In this document: one piece after another, positions 7,242-13,791 of the stretch
Layout of the letters: every line of letters starts with the position of its first letter
How positions within the stretch are numbered: the first letter of the stretch is position 1
Assembly (NCBI GenBank): GCA_002772115.1
Contig: PCRW01000076.1
Span: forward strand, 1,802-34,532
Length of the DNA: 32,731 nucleotides
Direction of reading: 5' to 3'
From: Candidatus Moranbacteria bacterium CG23_combo_of_CG06-09_8_20_14_all_35_22
GTDB taxonomy: Bacteria; Patescibacteriota; Minisyncoccia; Moranbacterales; UBA2206
Program-made: the position numbers and the translations under genes
Notes under the pieces: model-generated
Told to the model about the DNA's origin: nothing
Database searches by the model: none
Seen by the model: the letters and a program-made list of their open reading frames with translations, nothing else

Positions 7242-7985
7242 ATGATAAAAAACATTTTCAAAAAACAGCTGATTGGTCTTGGTTTTAGTGATCACGAGGC
7301 GGATATCTATCTAGTTCTACTAGAAAATGGACATTCCTCGACTGGACCAATTATCAAAAAAACTAATTTGCATCGAAATATCGTCTATGAGACGCTAAAT
7401 AAGTTAGTTAACAAGAAATTCGTTTCTGAATCTAATCAACGAGGCATAAAACACTACAAAGCACTAAATCCAGAAAAAATATTGCATCATAAAGAAGAAC
7501 AATTCAATCTTGCTCAAAATTTAATCCCCCAACTTAAGGATTTACAAACAAAAGAAAAAGTTGAAGTAGTTTTATATGAAGGTTTAAGCGGTTTTCAGAC
7601 AGCTCTTAAAAACGCAATTGATAGAATTACTCCCAATCAAAATATATTGGTTTTAGCAACTGGAGGAGAATTTTTTTACAAAAATATTGGCAATGCTCTT
7701 AAATATTACGACAAAAAAAGAAAAGAGAAAAAAATCAATATCAAAATGATTTATCAATCTTCCAAAAACGAAAGCCTGGCAAAAACTACACGCCTTAGAC
7801 CACTTATGGAAGTTAAATATATTGAATCTCCTTTTTTGCCAATTTCTGAAATTGAAATTATGGAAAATACAATTTTAATGCAAATTTATTCTGATCCTCC
7901 TGTGGTAATTGAAATATCCAGCAAAGAAGTCGCCGATAGTTACAGAAATCATTTTACTGATCTTTGGGAGAAAGCTGAAAAATAA
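7242..7985 (+). CDS. TrmB-family transcriptional regulator
   Basis: The protein is 247 aa. Residues 1-75 are a TrmB-type winged helix (LIGLGFSDHEADIYLVLLENG, then NIVYETLNKLVNKKFVS), followed by the linker HYKALNPEKIL typical of the family. The C-terminal part (VEVVLYEGLSGFQTALKNAI and onward) matches the PLD-like effector domain of TrmB proteins, which in archaea and some bacteria sense sugars. The ligand here is unknown. It is monocistronic, with its own promoter and terminator, and no sugar operon is adjacent, so the target may be distant. Confidence 0.85.
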   Translation: MIKNIFKKQLIGLGFSDHEADIYLVLLENGHSSTGPIIKKTNLHRNIVYETLNKLVNKKFVSESNQRGIKHYKALNPEKILHHKEEQFNLAQNLIPQLKDLQTKEKVEVVLYEGLSGFQTALKNAIDRITPNQNILVLATGGEFFYKNIGNALKYYDKKRKEKKINIKMIYQSSKNESLAKTTRLRPLMEVKYIESPFLPISEIEIMENTILMQIYSDPPVVIEISSKEVADSYRNHFTDLWEKAEK

Positions 7986-8005
7986 TTCCTTTTAAAATCA
8001 CAAAA

Positions 8006-8033
8006 AAAATCACTACGCAGTGATTTTTTTTAT
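8006..8033 (+). terminator. intrinsic terminator after the TrmB-like gene
   Basis: AAAATCACTACGCAGTGATTTT forms a stem followed by a run of T. It lies about 20 nt after the stop codon. Confidence 0.85.
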
Positions 8034-8110
8034 TTGTTTTGTGTCCCCACCAAGAATCGAACTTGAATCTAGAGCTTCCGCCAAAGGCGGACAAGTAGGA
8101 GTCTCTGTTC

Positions 8111-8219
8111 CCCGCCTGCCATCGCCTGTGCCCTCGTCAAGAATCGAACTTGAATCTAGAGCTTAGGAGTCTCTTGTTCTATCCGTTGAACTACGAGGGC
8201 TCAGGCAAAGGCGGGCAGG
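8111..8219 (-). mobile_element. inverted-repeat element carrying tRNA-Arg
   Basis: Eighteen-nt arms (8111-8128 and 8202-8219, 14 of 18 matching as inverted repeats, with CCCGCC and GCCTG motifs) enclose an intact tRNA with at most one extra base. The element sits exactly between two pieces of another tRNA-Arg. No transposase is encoded. Calling it mobile is inference from the clean junctions. Confidence 0.6.
8129..8200 (-). tRNA. tRNA-Arg (anticodon CCT), intact
   Basis: It has perfect acceptor arms GCCCTCG/CGAGGGC, D arm GTTC/GAAC, anticodon loop CTCCTAA, T arm TCAAG/CTTGA with loop TTCGATT, and discriminator A, 72 nt in all. No CCA is encoded. The innermost anticodon-stem pair is A-G, a mismatch. 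It reads AGG codons and lies inside the interrupted tRNA-Arg. Confidence 0.93.
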
Positions 8220-8245
8220 TATCCATTGAACTATGAGGACAATCG

Positions 8246-8872
8246 TTAGGTTAATTCTTTTTTAATAAATTTTATCATACTTATAATTAACTTGAATGAT
8301 TTTGTGCCGTTAGTGACTCTTACTCTGCACATACCATAAGGTAATTTTCCTTCTTTCTTTCCTTTTAGCACATTTACATTTACAATACTTTTTATGTTTA
8401 TTCTGCACACTTTTGCCCAATATTTTTTTGATTCATTGATATTTATACTATCATATATTCTTATTGAAACGCGCAAATCATCTTTATTAACACCAATCTC
8501 TTTTATGCAAGAAATGAATACGCGAATAAGATCTGGGTCACTATTAATAATATTCAAGTCTTTTTTTGTTCCCTCTCCCCAATAAATAGCCGCAAGAATT
8601 AAAAGTTTTTCTTTTTTTGAAATTTTTTTTAATAATTTTTTTGCATTATATTCAGATTCTTTCCATAATTTTTCGGCCCTAACAATACTACCTCCTTGCT
8701 TTCTTTTAAGAATATCCGCAAATTCAGGCAAAACAGCTACTTCTTTCGTATATCTCTGGATTGTAGATTTACCTCTTCCTAACACTGTGCAAATTTCAGA
8801 TATACTATGCCCTTTTTGACGAAGGTTTTTAATCTGATTAGCTTCTTTTTTTGTTATAATTTTTCCATTCAT
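8246..8872 (-). CDS. HTH plus LAGLIDADG-like protein
   Basis: The protein is 208 aa. Residues 1-45 form a resolvase-like helix-turn-helix (NQIKNLRQKGHSISEICTVLGRGKSTIQRYT). Around residues 92-103 ILAAIYWGEGTK resembles a single LAGLIDADG motif, with an acidic residue at the expected place. The C terminus (KLPYGMCRVRVTNGTKSFKLIISM) fits the beta-rich part of that fold. A role as a homing endonuclease or DNA-binding relative is inferred. It lies between a tRNA-Arg 5' remnant and the interrupted tRNA-Arg, a setting that suits a mobile nuclease. Its start is 6 nt from an extended -10. Confidence 0.55.
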   Translation of the reverse strand: MNGKIITKKEANQIKNLRQKGHSISEICTVLGRGKSTIQRYTKEVAVLPEFADILKRKQGGSIVRAEKLWKESEYNAKKLLKKISKKEKLLILAAIYWGEGTKKDLNIINSDPDLIRVFISCIKEIGVNKDDLRVSIRIYDSININESKKYWAKVCRINIKSIVNVNVLKGKKEGKLPYGMCRVRVTNGTKSFKLIISMIKFIKKELT

Positions 8873-8878
8873 ATATCA

Positions 8879-8907
8879 ATTATAACATAACGAGCGATAT
8901 AATACAA
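8879..8907 (-). promoter_or_regulatory. extended -10 promoter, leaderless start, -35 inside a tRNA remnant
   Basis: On the minus strand TTGTAT (8902-8907), 17 bp, then TGT-TATAAT (8879-8884), then 6 nt to ATG. The -35 bases overlap the 3' end of the tRNA-like remnant. Confidence 0.65.
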
Positions 8908-8940
8908 GGACGGATTTGCTCTATCCATTGAGCTATGAGG
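8905..8940 (-). pseudogene. tRNA-Arg 5'-half remnant
   Basis: CCTCATAGCTCAATGGATAG on the minus strand matches the 5' half of the tRNA-Arg genes nearby, and CCT lies at the anticodon distance (GTCCTTG). The 3' half is absent; the LAGLIDADG-like gene begins instead. The terminal G of the acceptor is lost. Confidence 0.6.
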
Positions 8941-9028
8941 AAAAATAAAATAAAAAAACCTATACCTTTCAACTACACTATACTTATTGCCAGATAGTTA
9001 TTAAACTATGAAAAATTGTTAACTAAAA

Positions 9029-9637
9029 TTAAATTTTTTCAACCAAATCAGGATACTTTTCCAAAGCTTCTTGTTTCAGAAATTTAGCCTGCTTATAATA
9101 TTCATATCTTTTACCATATATTCCTTTCATCAATTCTTCTTTTGAATTTTGGTATTCTTCATATTTTCTTGCAGTGTTTTGTTGCTTAATTTCATCTAAA
9201 AAATATTGGATGTCCCCTTCAAAAGAAAAAGGCTCTGGATATTTATTAAGAAAATTTTCTGCATCTCTCGCATTAAGATTTTCATAATCATTTGCATTAT
9301 TTAAAACAAGATAGGCTACCATTTTTTCCATTTGTTTGTTTCCTAAAATTTTAGCAAATAATCCCGCTGGCTCATCCGGATTTACAGGCGCCTTGATACA
9401 GAGTAATAATTCTCTAAAATCATCTTCCATAATTTCTCCTTTAGCAATTTTTTCAATAACCTCATTTCTGATTTCATCTCTCACGCGAAATATTTTTTCT
9501 TCTAAAATTTCTGGTTTTCTTTCTTTAAGGTAAGCAATTATTTTATTTTGTTGTCTAATATTAGGTATTTCGCTTTTTTTATCTTCTTCGCTTTTGTGAA
9601 TAATTGTTATCCCCTCAAAACCTGGGTTATTAAGCAT
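9029..9637 (-). CDS. hypothetical protein
   Basis: This 202-aa protein is rich in charged helices (RVRDEIRNEVIEKIAKGEIMEDDF, YEEYQNSKEELMKGIYGKRYEYY) with no membrane segment or signal peptide. No catalytic motif is evident. A long helical C terminus rich in Lys, Glu and Tyr may be a coiled coil. It stands alone between the LAGLIDADG-like gene and tRNA-Ala. The function is not recognised. Confidence 0.6.
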   Translation of the reverse strand: MLNNPGFEGITIIHKSEEDKKSEIPNIRQQNKIIAYLKERKPEILEEKIFRVRDEIRNEVIEKIAKGEIMEDDFRELLLCIKAPVNPDEPAGLFAKILGNKQMEKMVAYLVLNNANDYENLNARDAENFLNKYPEPFSFEGDIQYFLDEIKQQNTARKYEEYQNSKEELMKGIYGKRYEYYKQAKFLKQEALEKYPDLVEKI

Positions 9638-9729
9638 AGTTTTATTTTTATAAATAATTATATTTTTCTAAAAACATTCATCCCTATTTATTTAAATTTA
9701 AAATTATTTAACAGGGTGAATTTTTTTAG

Positions 9730-9800
9730 TGGACCTATGGAGAATTGGACTCCAGACTGATCCATGCCATGGATCCGTAATACCACTTTACTATAGGCCC
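9730..9800 (-). tRNA. tRNA-Ala (anticodon GGC)
   Basis: The acceptor GGGCCTA/TAGGTCC contains the G3-U70 pair that identifies alanine tRNAs. The anticodon stem GATCC/GGATC encloses ATGGCAT, anticodon GGC. The D arm is GTAA/TTAC and the discriminator is A. No CCA is encoded. The T loop reads TCCAATT, so position 55 is C rather than the near-universal T, which is unusual. Confidence 0.92.
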
Positions 9801-9821
9801 AACATATTTTACACTAACCTA

Positions 9822-9850
9822 ATCATATTTTATTTACTTCACTTGGTCAA
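9822..9850 (-). promoter_or_regulatory. promoter of tRNA-Ala
   Basis: On the minus strand TTGACC (9845-9850), 17 bp, TATGAT (9822-9827). The expected start lies about 15 nt before the tRNA 5' end. Confidence 0.75.
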
Positions 9851-9872
9851 TGGTTTTTTTTGAAATTTACGC

Positions 9873-9878
9873 TATAAT
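9873..9878 (+). promoter_or_regulatory. -10 box of the O-antigen ligase-like gene
   Basis: TATAAT is followed by 8 nt and ATG 9887, so a leader of only one or two bases is expected. No clear -35 was seen. Confidence 0.5.
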
Positions 9879-9886
9879 CAACTTAT

Positions 9887-11887
9887 ATGAGTAGTTTGAT
9901 TTCTAGATTTTGGAACAATTTCAAAACTCAACCAGATATGTGGTTCTTTTTTGGGTTTTTATTAACTTTTACGCTAAGTATTAGGAAAGTAATGTTATAC
10001 TTTCCAATCCAAGGAACTTTCAATGAATATTCCGGAGTGTTTATCTACCTTTCAGATGTTTTTCTAATTTTAACTCTAGTTTTCTGGTTTATATCTATAT
10101 TATGCAATGATTTTATTATTTTGTCAAGGTACAGGCTGTGGATAAGTAGTGCTTTCCACAAGTTACCCCCACACCAAAATTATAAATATAATCTCTATAA
10201 AATTAAGATTTATCTAAAAAATAGCCTCAAAATGAGAGCAAAGCGTATTTTTAATTTTTGGTGGAGGGGCATGTACATATTTTTACCTCTATTTTTAGTT
10301 TTTCTTTCTTTTTTATCAATTCTATGGTCGCAAAATCTGTCAATAGCCCTTTTCCGATCATTTAAGCTTTTGGAGTTTTATTTATTATATCTTTATATTA
10401 TTTTCAGATTTGTTTCAAAATTGTTCCACGCCCGCCTGCCAAAAAATTGTTCCGCGCCTATCTGCGACAATAATGTTCCACGCCCGCCTGCCGGCGAGGC
10501 AGGTGGAACATCCATCAATGAGAAGCAAGGATCAACCTCTAATTGTTCCACATGGAACAATTTTGGGCGGGTGGAACAATTTTGGGCGGGTGGAACAATT
10601 TGGTTATTTTTTAACATCATTATAATTTTAGGCTTATTTCAAGCCATAATCGGCATCATTCAATTTTTCCTACAAAAATCAATTGACCTATTTTGGCTTC
10701 GAGAAAGCCTAATTTCACCAGAAATCCTTGGGGTGGCTAAAGTAATCTTAAATGGAGAAAAATACATCCGCGCCTATGGCCTTATGACACATCCTAATGT
10801 TTTGGGTGGATTCTTACTATTTTCTATTGTTATCACATTATTATATAAAAAAATGTTCCATATGAAACATCAACTACCCCCCTCGCCTTTACAAGGAGAT
10901 GGGCAAGGGGTGAGGTTAAGCGATGTTCCACGTGGAACAATATCAGAAAAAAAGATATCTTCAATATCCAATTGTTCCACATGGAACAATTGGATATTTA
11001 GGCTTATTTTAGCCATTCAAATTTTAGCGCTAATCTTAACATTCTCAAAATCAGCCATAATTGGGCTCATTATCGCTCTTATATGCCTATCTGTGCCTGC
11101 CCGCCAAAAAAATGTTCCATGTGGAACACTATCAAAAGAAGAGTTTTATCCAAATTCAAATTGTTCCACGTGGAACAATTCTAAAATACACCTCACCCAA
11201 TCCCTCTCCTTATTAAGGAGAAAGTGGCTCAAGATGTTCCATGTGGAACATTTGAAATTAATAATCCTCTCGGTCTTAATTATTTTAGTATCCATATTTT
11301 TCATAATTAAACCCAATTTGAATTCTTTATTTTTTAATTCCCTAAATGAACGCCTATTTTATCTAAATGTTCCATATGGAACATTTGAGAGTGATCTAGT
11401 ATTGGGAATTGGCGCCGGACAATCAGTCCTAATGATGCAAAAATTTTACTCACAAACTTTAGAATTCTGGCAATATCAGCCTATTCATAATGTTTTTCTA
11501 CTAATATTTAGCGAGTTAGGCTTAATCGGTCTAGGGTTATTTATTTGGTGGTTGTGGAAATTGTTCCACGTGGAACAATTTGAAAATTCACCTCATCCTA
11601 ACCTTCTCCTTATTAAGGAGAAGGAACTTGCCCCCCTCTCCTTTATAAGGAGAGGGGCAGGGGGTGAGGTTAAAATTGTTCCACATGGAACAATAGAAAA
11701 TAACGACTACATATTACACAATAATAATATATATTTGTCAAGTATAATATTCTCTCGATATTTCCAAAGAATTCTTTTAGGTCTTATTTTTATCATGCTT
11801 TTTGACCATTATATCTGGGATATCCAACAGGGGAGCCTCCTATTCTGGCTAACCGCCGGCTTTGTTGCTGGAATAAGCAGGAAATAA
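9887..11887 (+). CDS. O-antigen ligase/polymerase-like membrane protein with repeat insertions
   Basis: This 666-aa inner-membrane protein has about ten or more hydrophobic segments. Family signs are YIRAYGLMTHPNVLGGFLL, ILTFSKSAIIGLI and the Wzy/WaaL-type QPIHNVFLLIFSELGLIG with the conserved His. Such proteins polymerise or ligate surface polysaccharide on the outer face of the cytoplasmic membrane. The protein is longer than the usual 400-450 aa because the hydrophilic loops hold translated repeats: NCSTWNN, VPRGT/VPHGT/VPCGT/VPYGT and FHVEH peptides from a palindrome, and proline-rich pieces from CTCTCCTT-type repeats. All keep the frame. The gene stands alone. The family call is good; the precise reaction is not. 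Confidence 0.8.
   Translation: MSSLISRFWNNFKTQPDMWFFFGFLLTFTLSIRKVMLYFPIQGTFNEYSGVFIYLSDVFLILTLVFWFISILCNDFIILSRYRLWISSAFHKLPPHQNYKYNLYKIKIYLKNSLKMRAKRIFNFWWRGMYIFLPLFLVFLSFLSILWSQNLSIALFRSFKLLEFYLLYLYIIFRFVSKLFHARLPKNCSAPICDNNVPRPPAGEAGGTSINEKQGSTSNCSTWNNFGRVEQFWAGGTIWLFFNIIIILGLFQAIIGIIQFFLQKSIDLFWLRESLISPEILGVAKVILNGEKYIRAYGLMTHPNVLGGFLLFSIVITLLYKKMFHMKHQLPPSPLQGDGQGVRLSDVPRGTISEKKISSISNCSTWNNWIFRLILAIQILALILTFSKSAIIGLIIALICLSVPARQKNVPCGTLSKEEFYPNSNCSTWNNSKIHLTQSLSLLRRKWLKMFHVEHLKLIILSVLIILVSIFFIIKPNLNSLFFNSLNERLFYLNVPYGTFESDLVLGIGAGQSVLMMQKFYSQTLEFWQYQPIHNVFLLIFSELGLIGLGLFIWWLWKLFHVEQFENSPHPNLLLIKEKELAPLSFIRRGAGGEVKIVPHGTIENNDYILHNNNIYLSSIIFSRYFQRILLGLIFIMLFDHYIWDIQQGSLLFWLTAGFVAGISRK
10474..10510. 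repeat. parS-like palindrome split by a G+C-rich hairpin
   Basis: The left arm TGTTCCA and right arm TGGAACA are separated by about 23 nt that contain a second palindrome-like core (CCTGCCGGCGAGGCAGG). This is one repeat nested in another. Confidence 0.75.
10877..11671. repeat. CTCTCCTTnnnAAGGAGAG-type repeats in the membrane-protein gene
   Basis: Four copies lie near 10877-10918, 11193-11226, 11589-11629 and 11631-11671, each a hairpin (for example CTCTCCTTTATAAGGAGAG) with a GGTGAGG-type flank on one side. Two more copies lie in uvrD near 30366-30403 and 32285-32322. Confidence 0.8.
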
Positions 11888-11903
11888 TTTTTTTTTAAGT
11901 TGA

Positions 11904-11935
11904 TAATTTACCAATGACAGTAAATGGTAAATTAG
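11904..11935. terminator. hairpin after the O-antigen ligase-like gene
   Basis: AATTTACCA and TGGTAAATT form a perfect 9-bp stem about 20 nt after the stop codon. There is no strong T tract. Otherwise 11888-12045 shows nothing clear. Confidence 0.4.
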
Positions 11936-12045
11936 AAAAAATTGCTACAATAAATACAAAATGCTATATTAAAAATAGAATTAGAGCAATAAGTTCCCAT
12001 ATAAACGAGATATTCAAATAAATAAAACTTTTGGGAATTTCTACT

Positions 12046-12522
12046 ATGAATGATAAAAGTCCACAAAAAGAAGCTACAAGAAAAAGGTCTCTCGGTGAAC
12101 TGGGAGAATTGTTTGCTATAAAAGCTCTGGTTGATAATAAATTTGATAAAATTCGAAATCTTAATGACGATCATTTTAATGAAGCATTTGCGGATTTAAA
12201 ATGTGAAAAAAATGAAAAAAAATATGTTATTAGCGTCAAAGCTAGAAATAAATTTCAAAAAAACGGGAAGCTAAATAGTCGGTATAATCTCGGTTCAAAT
12301 GCTTATCAAAAGGCAAAGATAGCAGAGGCAAAATATCATGCAAAAGCATATTGGATGGCAATTCAATTTGATAAGAATTTTTTTTCAATTTATTTCGGTT
12401 CTTTATCGGAATTAAATGGTTCTAAGGCAATTCCGGTAAATAAATGTGAAAAGGGCCAATTAGGTTCAATACTAGTTAATAATCAATGTCATTATTTTGA
12501 TTTCGAATTTTATACAAATTAA
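12046..12522 (+). CDS. putative restriction-nuclease-like hypothetical protein
   Basis: The protein is 158 aa from ATG 12046; the ORF track start at 12031 is a TTG. An N-terminal helix GELGELFAIKALV is followed by FADLKCEKNEKKYVISVKARNKF, which resembles the core of PD-(D/E)XK nucleases (Asp, then hydrophobic-x-S-V-K), though the usual Glu of ExK is replaced. The rest is beta-rich. Nuclease activity is only a suggestion. It is followed within 30 nt by a hairpin that resembles an integron attC site. It is not in an operon with defence genes. Confidence 0.5.
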   Translation: MNDKSPQKEATRKRSLGELGELFAIKALVDNKFDKIRNLNDDHFNEAFADLKCEKNEKKYVISVKARNKFQKNGKLNSRYNLGSNAYQKAKIAEAKYHAKAYWMAIQFDKNFFSIYFGSLSELNGSKAIPVNKCEKGQLGSILVNNQCHYFDFEFYTN

Positions 12523-12540
12523 AACTATATCTGGCACTGC

Positions 12541-12610
12541 ACATAACAGCGTGTATGCGATTACGCTTCGCTTTACCCATATTACTAACGCAACATCGTA
12601 TACATGCAAA
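12541..12610. repeat. imperfect inverted repeat, attC-like, downstream of a lone ORF
   Basis: GCGTGTATGCGAT (12549-12561) and ATCGTATACATGC (12595-12607) pair at 11 of 13 positions around a G+C-richer centre (ACGCTTCGCTTTACCC). A CATAAC motif precedes the left arm. This recalls an attC site, but the expected GTTRRRY core on the other side is missing. The rest of 12611-12708 holds nothing recognisable. Confidence 0.4.
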
Positions 12611-12708
12611 CTTTCAGCAAAATAAATTTTATCTTAATGGTAATTTAAATTTCCATGAGTTAAGTCAAGAAGCAGAAAAAACTGATTAATTTTATATGCA
12701 ATAAAAAT

Positions 12709-13278
12709 ATGAAAGGATTAATGACTTACAAAGATTATCAATTACTTCTCAAAGGAGATTTGGGCAAATACTATGAGGGTCGTTGGGAATATTTTAAAGA
12801 AGTTATAGAGATCATTAAAAATGAAAAAATTAAATCTGTTTTGGAAATTGGTCCTGCTCAAGAACCAATTGTCAAAAATTGTGATGTAATGGTAAAGCCA
12901 GAAGATGATATGTGGGGAAGACCGAAAAATGTTTTTTTTCAAAAAGAATATTTACATAACGCGACTGAAAAACCTTGGCCGATAAAAGATAAGCAATATG
13001 ACTTACTCATAGCTCTTCAGGTTTGGGAACATTTGGACAATAAGCAAAGCAGGGCTTTTCGAGAAGTAATGCGAGTATCAAAAATGGCCGTACTTAGTTT
13101 TCCATACTTGTGGAATTGTCCAAAAGATAGTAGAAATTATCCAGCCCATCATATGCTAGACGAAGAACTTATTAGCGATTGGATATTGAATATTAAACCA
13201 GAAAAGATTATTAGAATCCCAAGAACTGGTCCGGAAGTGAGTAAGGGACCAAGAATAATATATTTTTGGAAGTTTTAA
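12709..13278 (+). CDS. class I SAM-dependent methyltransferase
   Basis: In this 189-aa protein the SAM-binding motif I is SVLEIGPAQEP near residue 45, an acidic motif II region follows, and YDLLIALQVWEHLDN matches motif IV of the Methyltransf_11 type. The substrate cannot be read from sequence. ATG 12721, preceded by AAAGGA, is an equally good start. The next gene, 50 nt downstream, encodes a zinc-ribbon peptide with its own ribosome site. Confidence 0.8.
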   Translation: MKGLMTYKDYQLLLKGDLGKYYEGRWEYFKEVIEIIKNEKIKSVLEIGPAQEPIVKNCDVMVKPEDDMWGRPKNVFFQKEYLHNATEKPWPIKDKQYDLLIALQVWEHLDNKQSRAFREVMRVSKMAVLSFPYLWNCPKDSRNYPAHHMLDEELISDWILNIKPEKIIRIPRTGPEVSKGPRIIYFWKF

Positions 13279-13331
13279 AAAAAAGAAAAATTAGGTATAA
13301 ATTATAACAATTATTTTAAAAGGAGGTCGCC

Positions 13332-13502
13332 ATGTTCCAAGTACCCGAGTATGTAGCAACTTGCAAAAAGTGTAAGAATGAATTTCCGGCATATGATGAA
13401 AATGCTATTAAGTGTCCTGGCTACTGTGAGTTACTTACACCTGAACCTTTAAAAAAAGACTGGCCGAAACTGCGGTCAGAGGAGGATTTGAAATTTTATT
13501 AG
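13332..13502 (+). CDS. small zinc-ribbon protein
   Basis: The 56-aa protein is below the ORF track's size limit. It has a strong ribosome site (AAAAGGAGGTCGCC) before ATG. CKKC at residues 11-14 and CPGYC at 28-32 form a four-cysteine zinc knuckle; the tail is charged (LRSEEDLKFY). A terminator hairpin follows directly. Small zinc ribbons may bind nucleic acid or protein; the partner is unknown. The ribosome site, paired cysteines and terminator make a real gene likely. Confidence 0.8.
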   Translation: MFQVPEYVATCKKCKNEFPAYDENAIKCPGYCELLTPEPLKKDWPKLRSEEDLKFY

Positions 13503-13514
13503 TTTTTTTCTCAC

Positions 13515-13558
13515 AAAAAAATCCTACACCCTTAAACTTCGGGCGTGGGATTTTTATT
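13515..13558 (+). terminator. intrinsic terminator after the zinc-ribbon gene
   Basis: AAAAATCCTACACCC pairs with GGGCGTGGGATTTTT across a short loop. It lies 13 nt after the stop codon. Confidence 0.85.
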
Positions 13559-13618
13559 TTGTAAAAAGAATTAAGAATTTATAAGCTATTCCACCATCAA
13601 ATTAAATAAAAAAAACCG

Positions 13619-13656
13619 ATATTACACCCAGTCGCAATTGCGACTGGGTGTAATAT
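13619..13656. repeat. 38-bp perfect palindrome, copy 1
   Basis: ATATTACACCCAGTCGCAA is followed by its exact reverse complement. A near-identical copy is at 14443-14488. The two flank the PaaX/Cas2-like gene. Confidence 0.9.
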
Positions 13657-13691
13657 TATAAATAAGTAGTAGATAATGAATAATAGATAGT

Positions 13692-13752
13692 TGACAGTTG
13701 GTAATTAGTAATTGGTAATTGGTAATTGGTAATTAGAAGCTGGTAGTTGAAA
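13692..13752. repeat. tandem GGTAATTA/GGTAATT repeats
   Basis: About five head-to-tail units of attggtaa and its variants lie in the gap between the palindrome and the PaaX/Cas2-like gene. Confidence 0.75.
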
Positions 13753-13791
13753 AGAGAAATACTTAGAAAAATTAGAAATAATTGAAAATAA

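Larger units (their letters stand above)
8042..8240 (-). pseudogene. interrupted tRNA-Arg (CCT) in three pieces
   Basis: Minus-strand pieces 8240-8220, 8110-8096 and 8076-8042 join to one tRNA-Arg. The acceptor GTCCTCA/TGGGGAC pairs (one G-T), the D arm is GTTC/GAAC, and the anticodon loop CTCCTAA gives anticodon CCT. The first gap, in the D arm, is a 109-bp inverted-repeat element that carries an intact tRNA-Arg. The second gap is a 19-nt hairpin insertion (TCCGCC ttt GGCGGA) after position 37 of the anticodon loop. No bases are left over at either junction. Position 26 appears to be missing. It is probably non-functional unless the inserts are removed from RNA. Confidence 0.75.
10422..11693. 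repeat. cluster of parS-like 16-18 bp palindromes inside the membrane-protein gene
   Basis: Ten full sites of the form TGTTCCAYRTGGAACA start near 10543, 10853, 10923, 10972, 11112, 11161, 11234, 11367, 11561 and 11676; only the one at 10853 has an arm mismatch. Half sites or extended forms lie near 10422, 10448, 10474-10510, 10571 and 10590. Three sites have the CACGTG centre of the known ParB site (TGTTTCACGTGAAACA) and differ from it at two arm positions. Confidence 0.9.

Noticed and set aside
10393-10625. ORFs on both strands within the palindrome cluster
   Set aside because: They are by-products of palindromic DNA inside the membrane-protein gene.
10422-11693. CRISPR-like array (short palindromic repeats with 32-nt gaps)
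   Set aside because: Only pairs share the 32-nt gap, other gaps vary widely, the frame is coding throughout and no cas operon is present.
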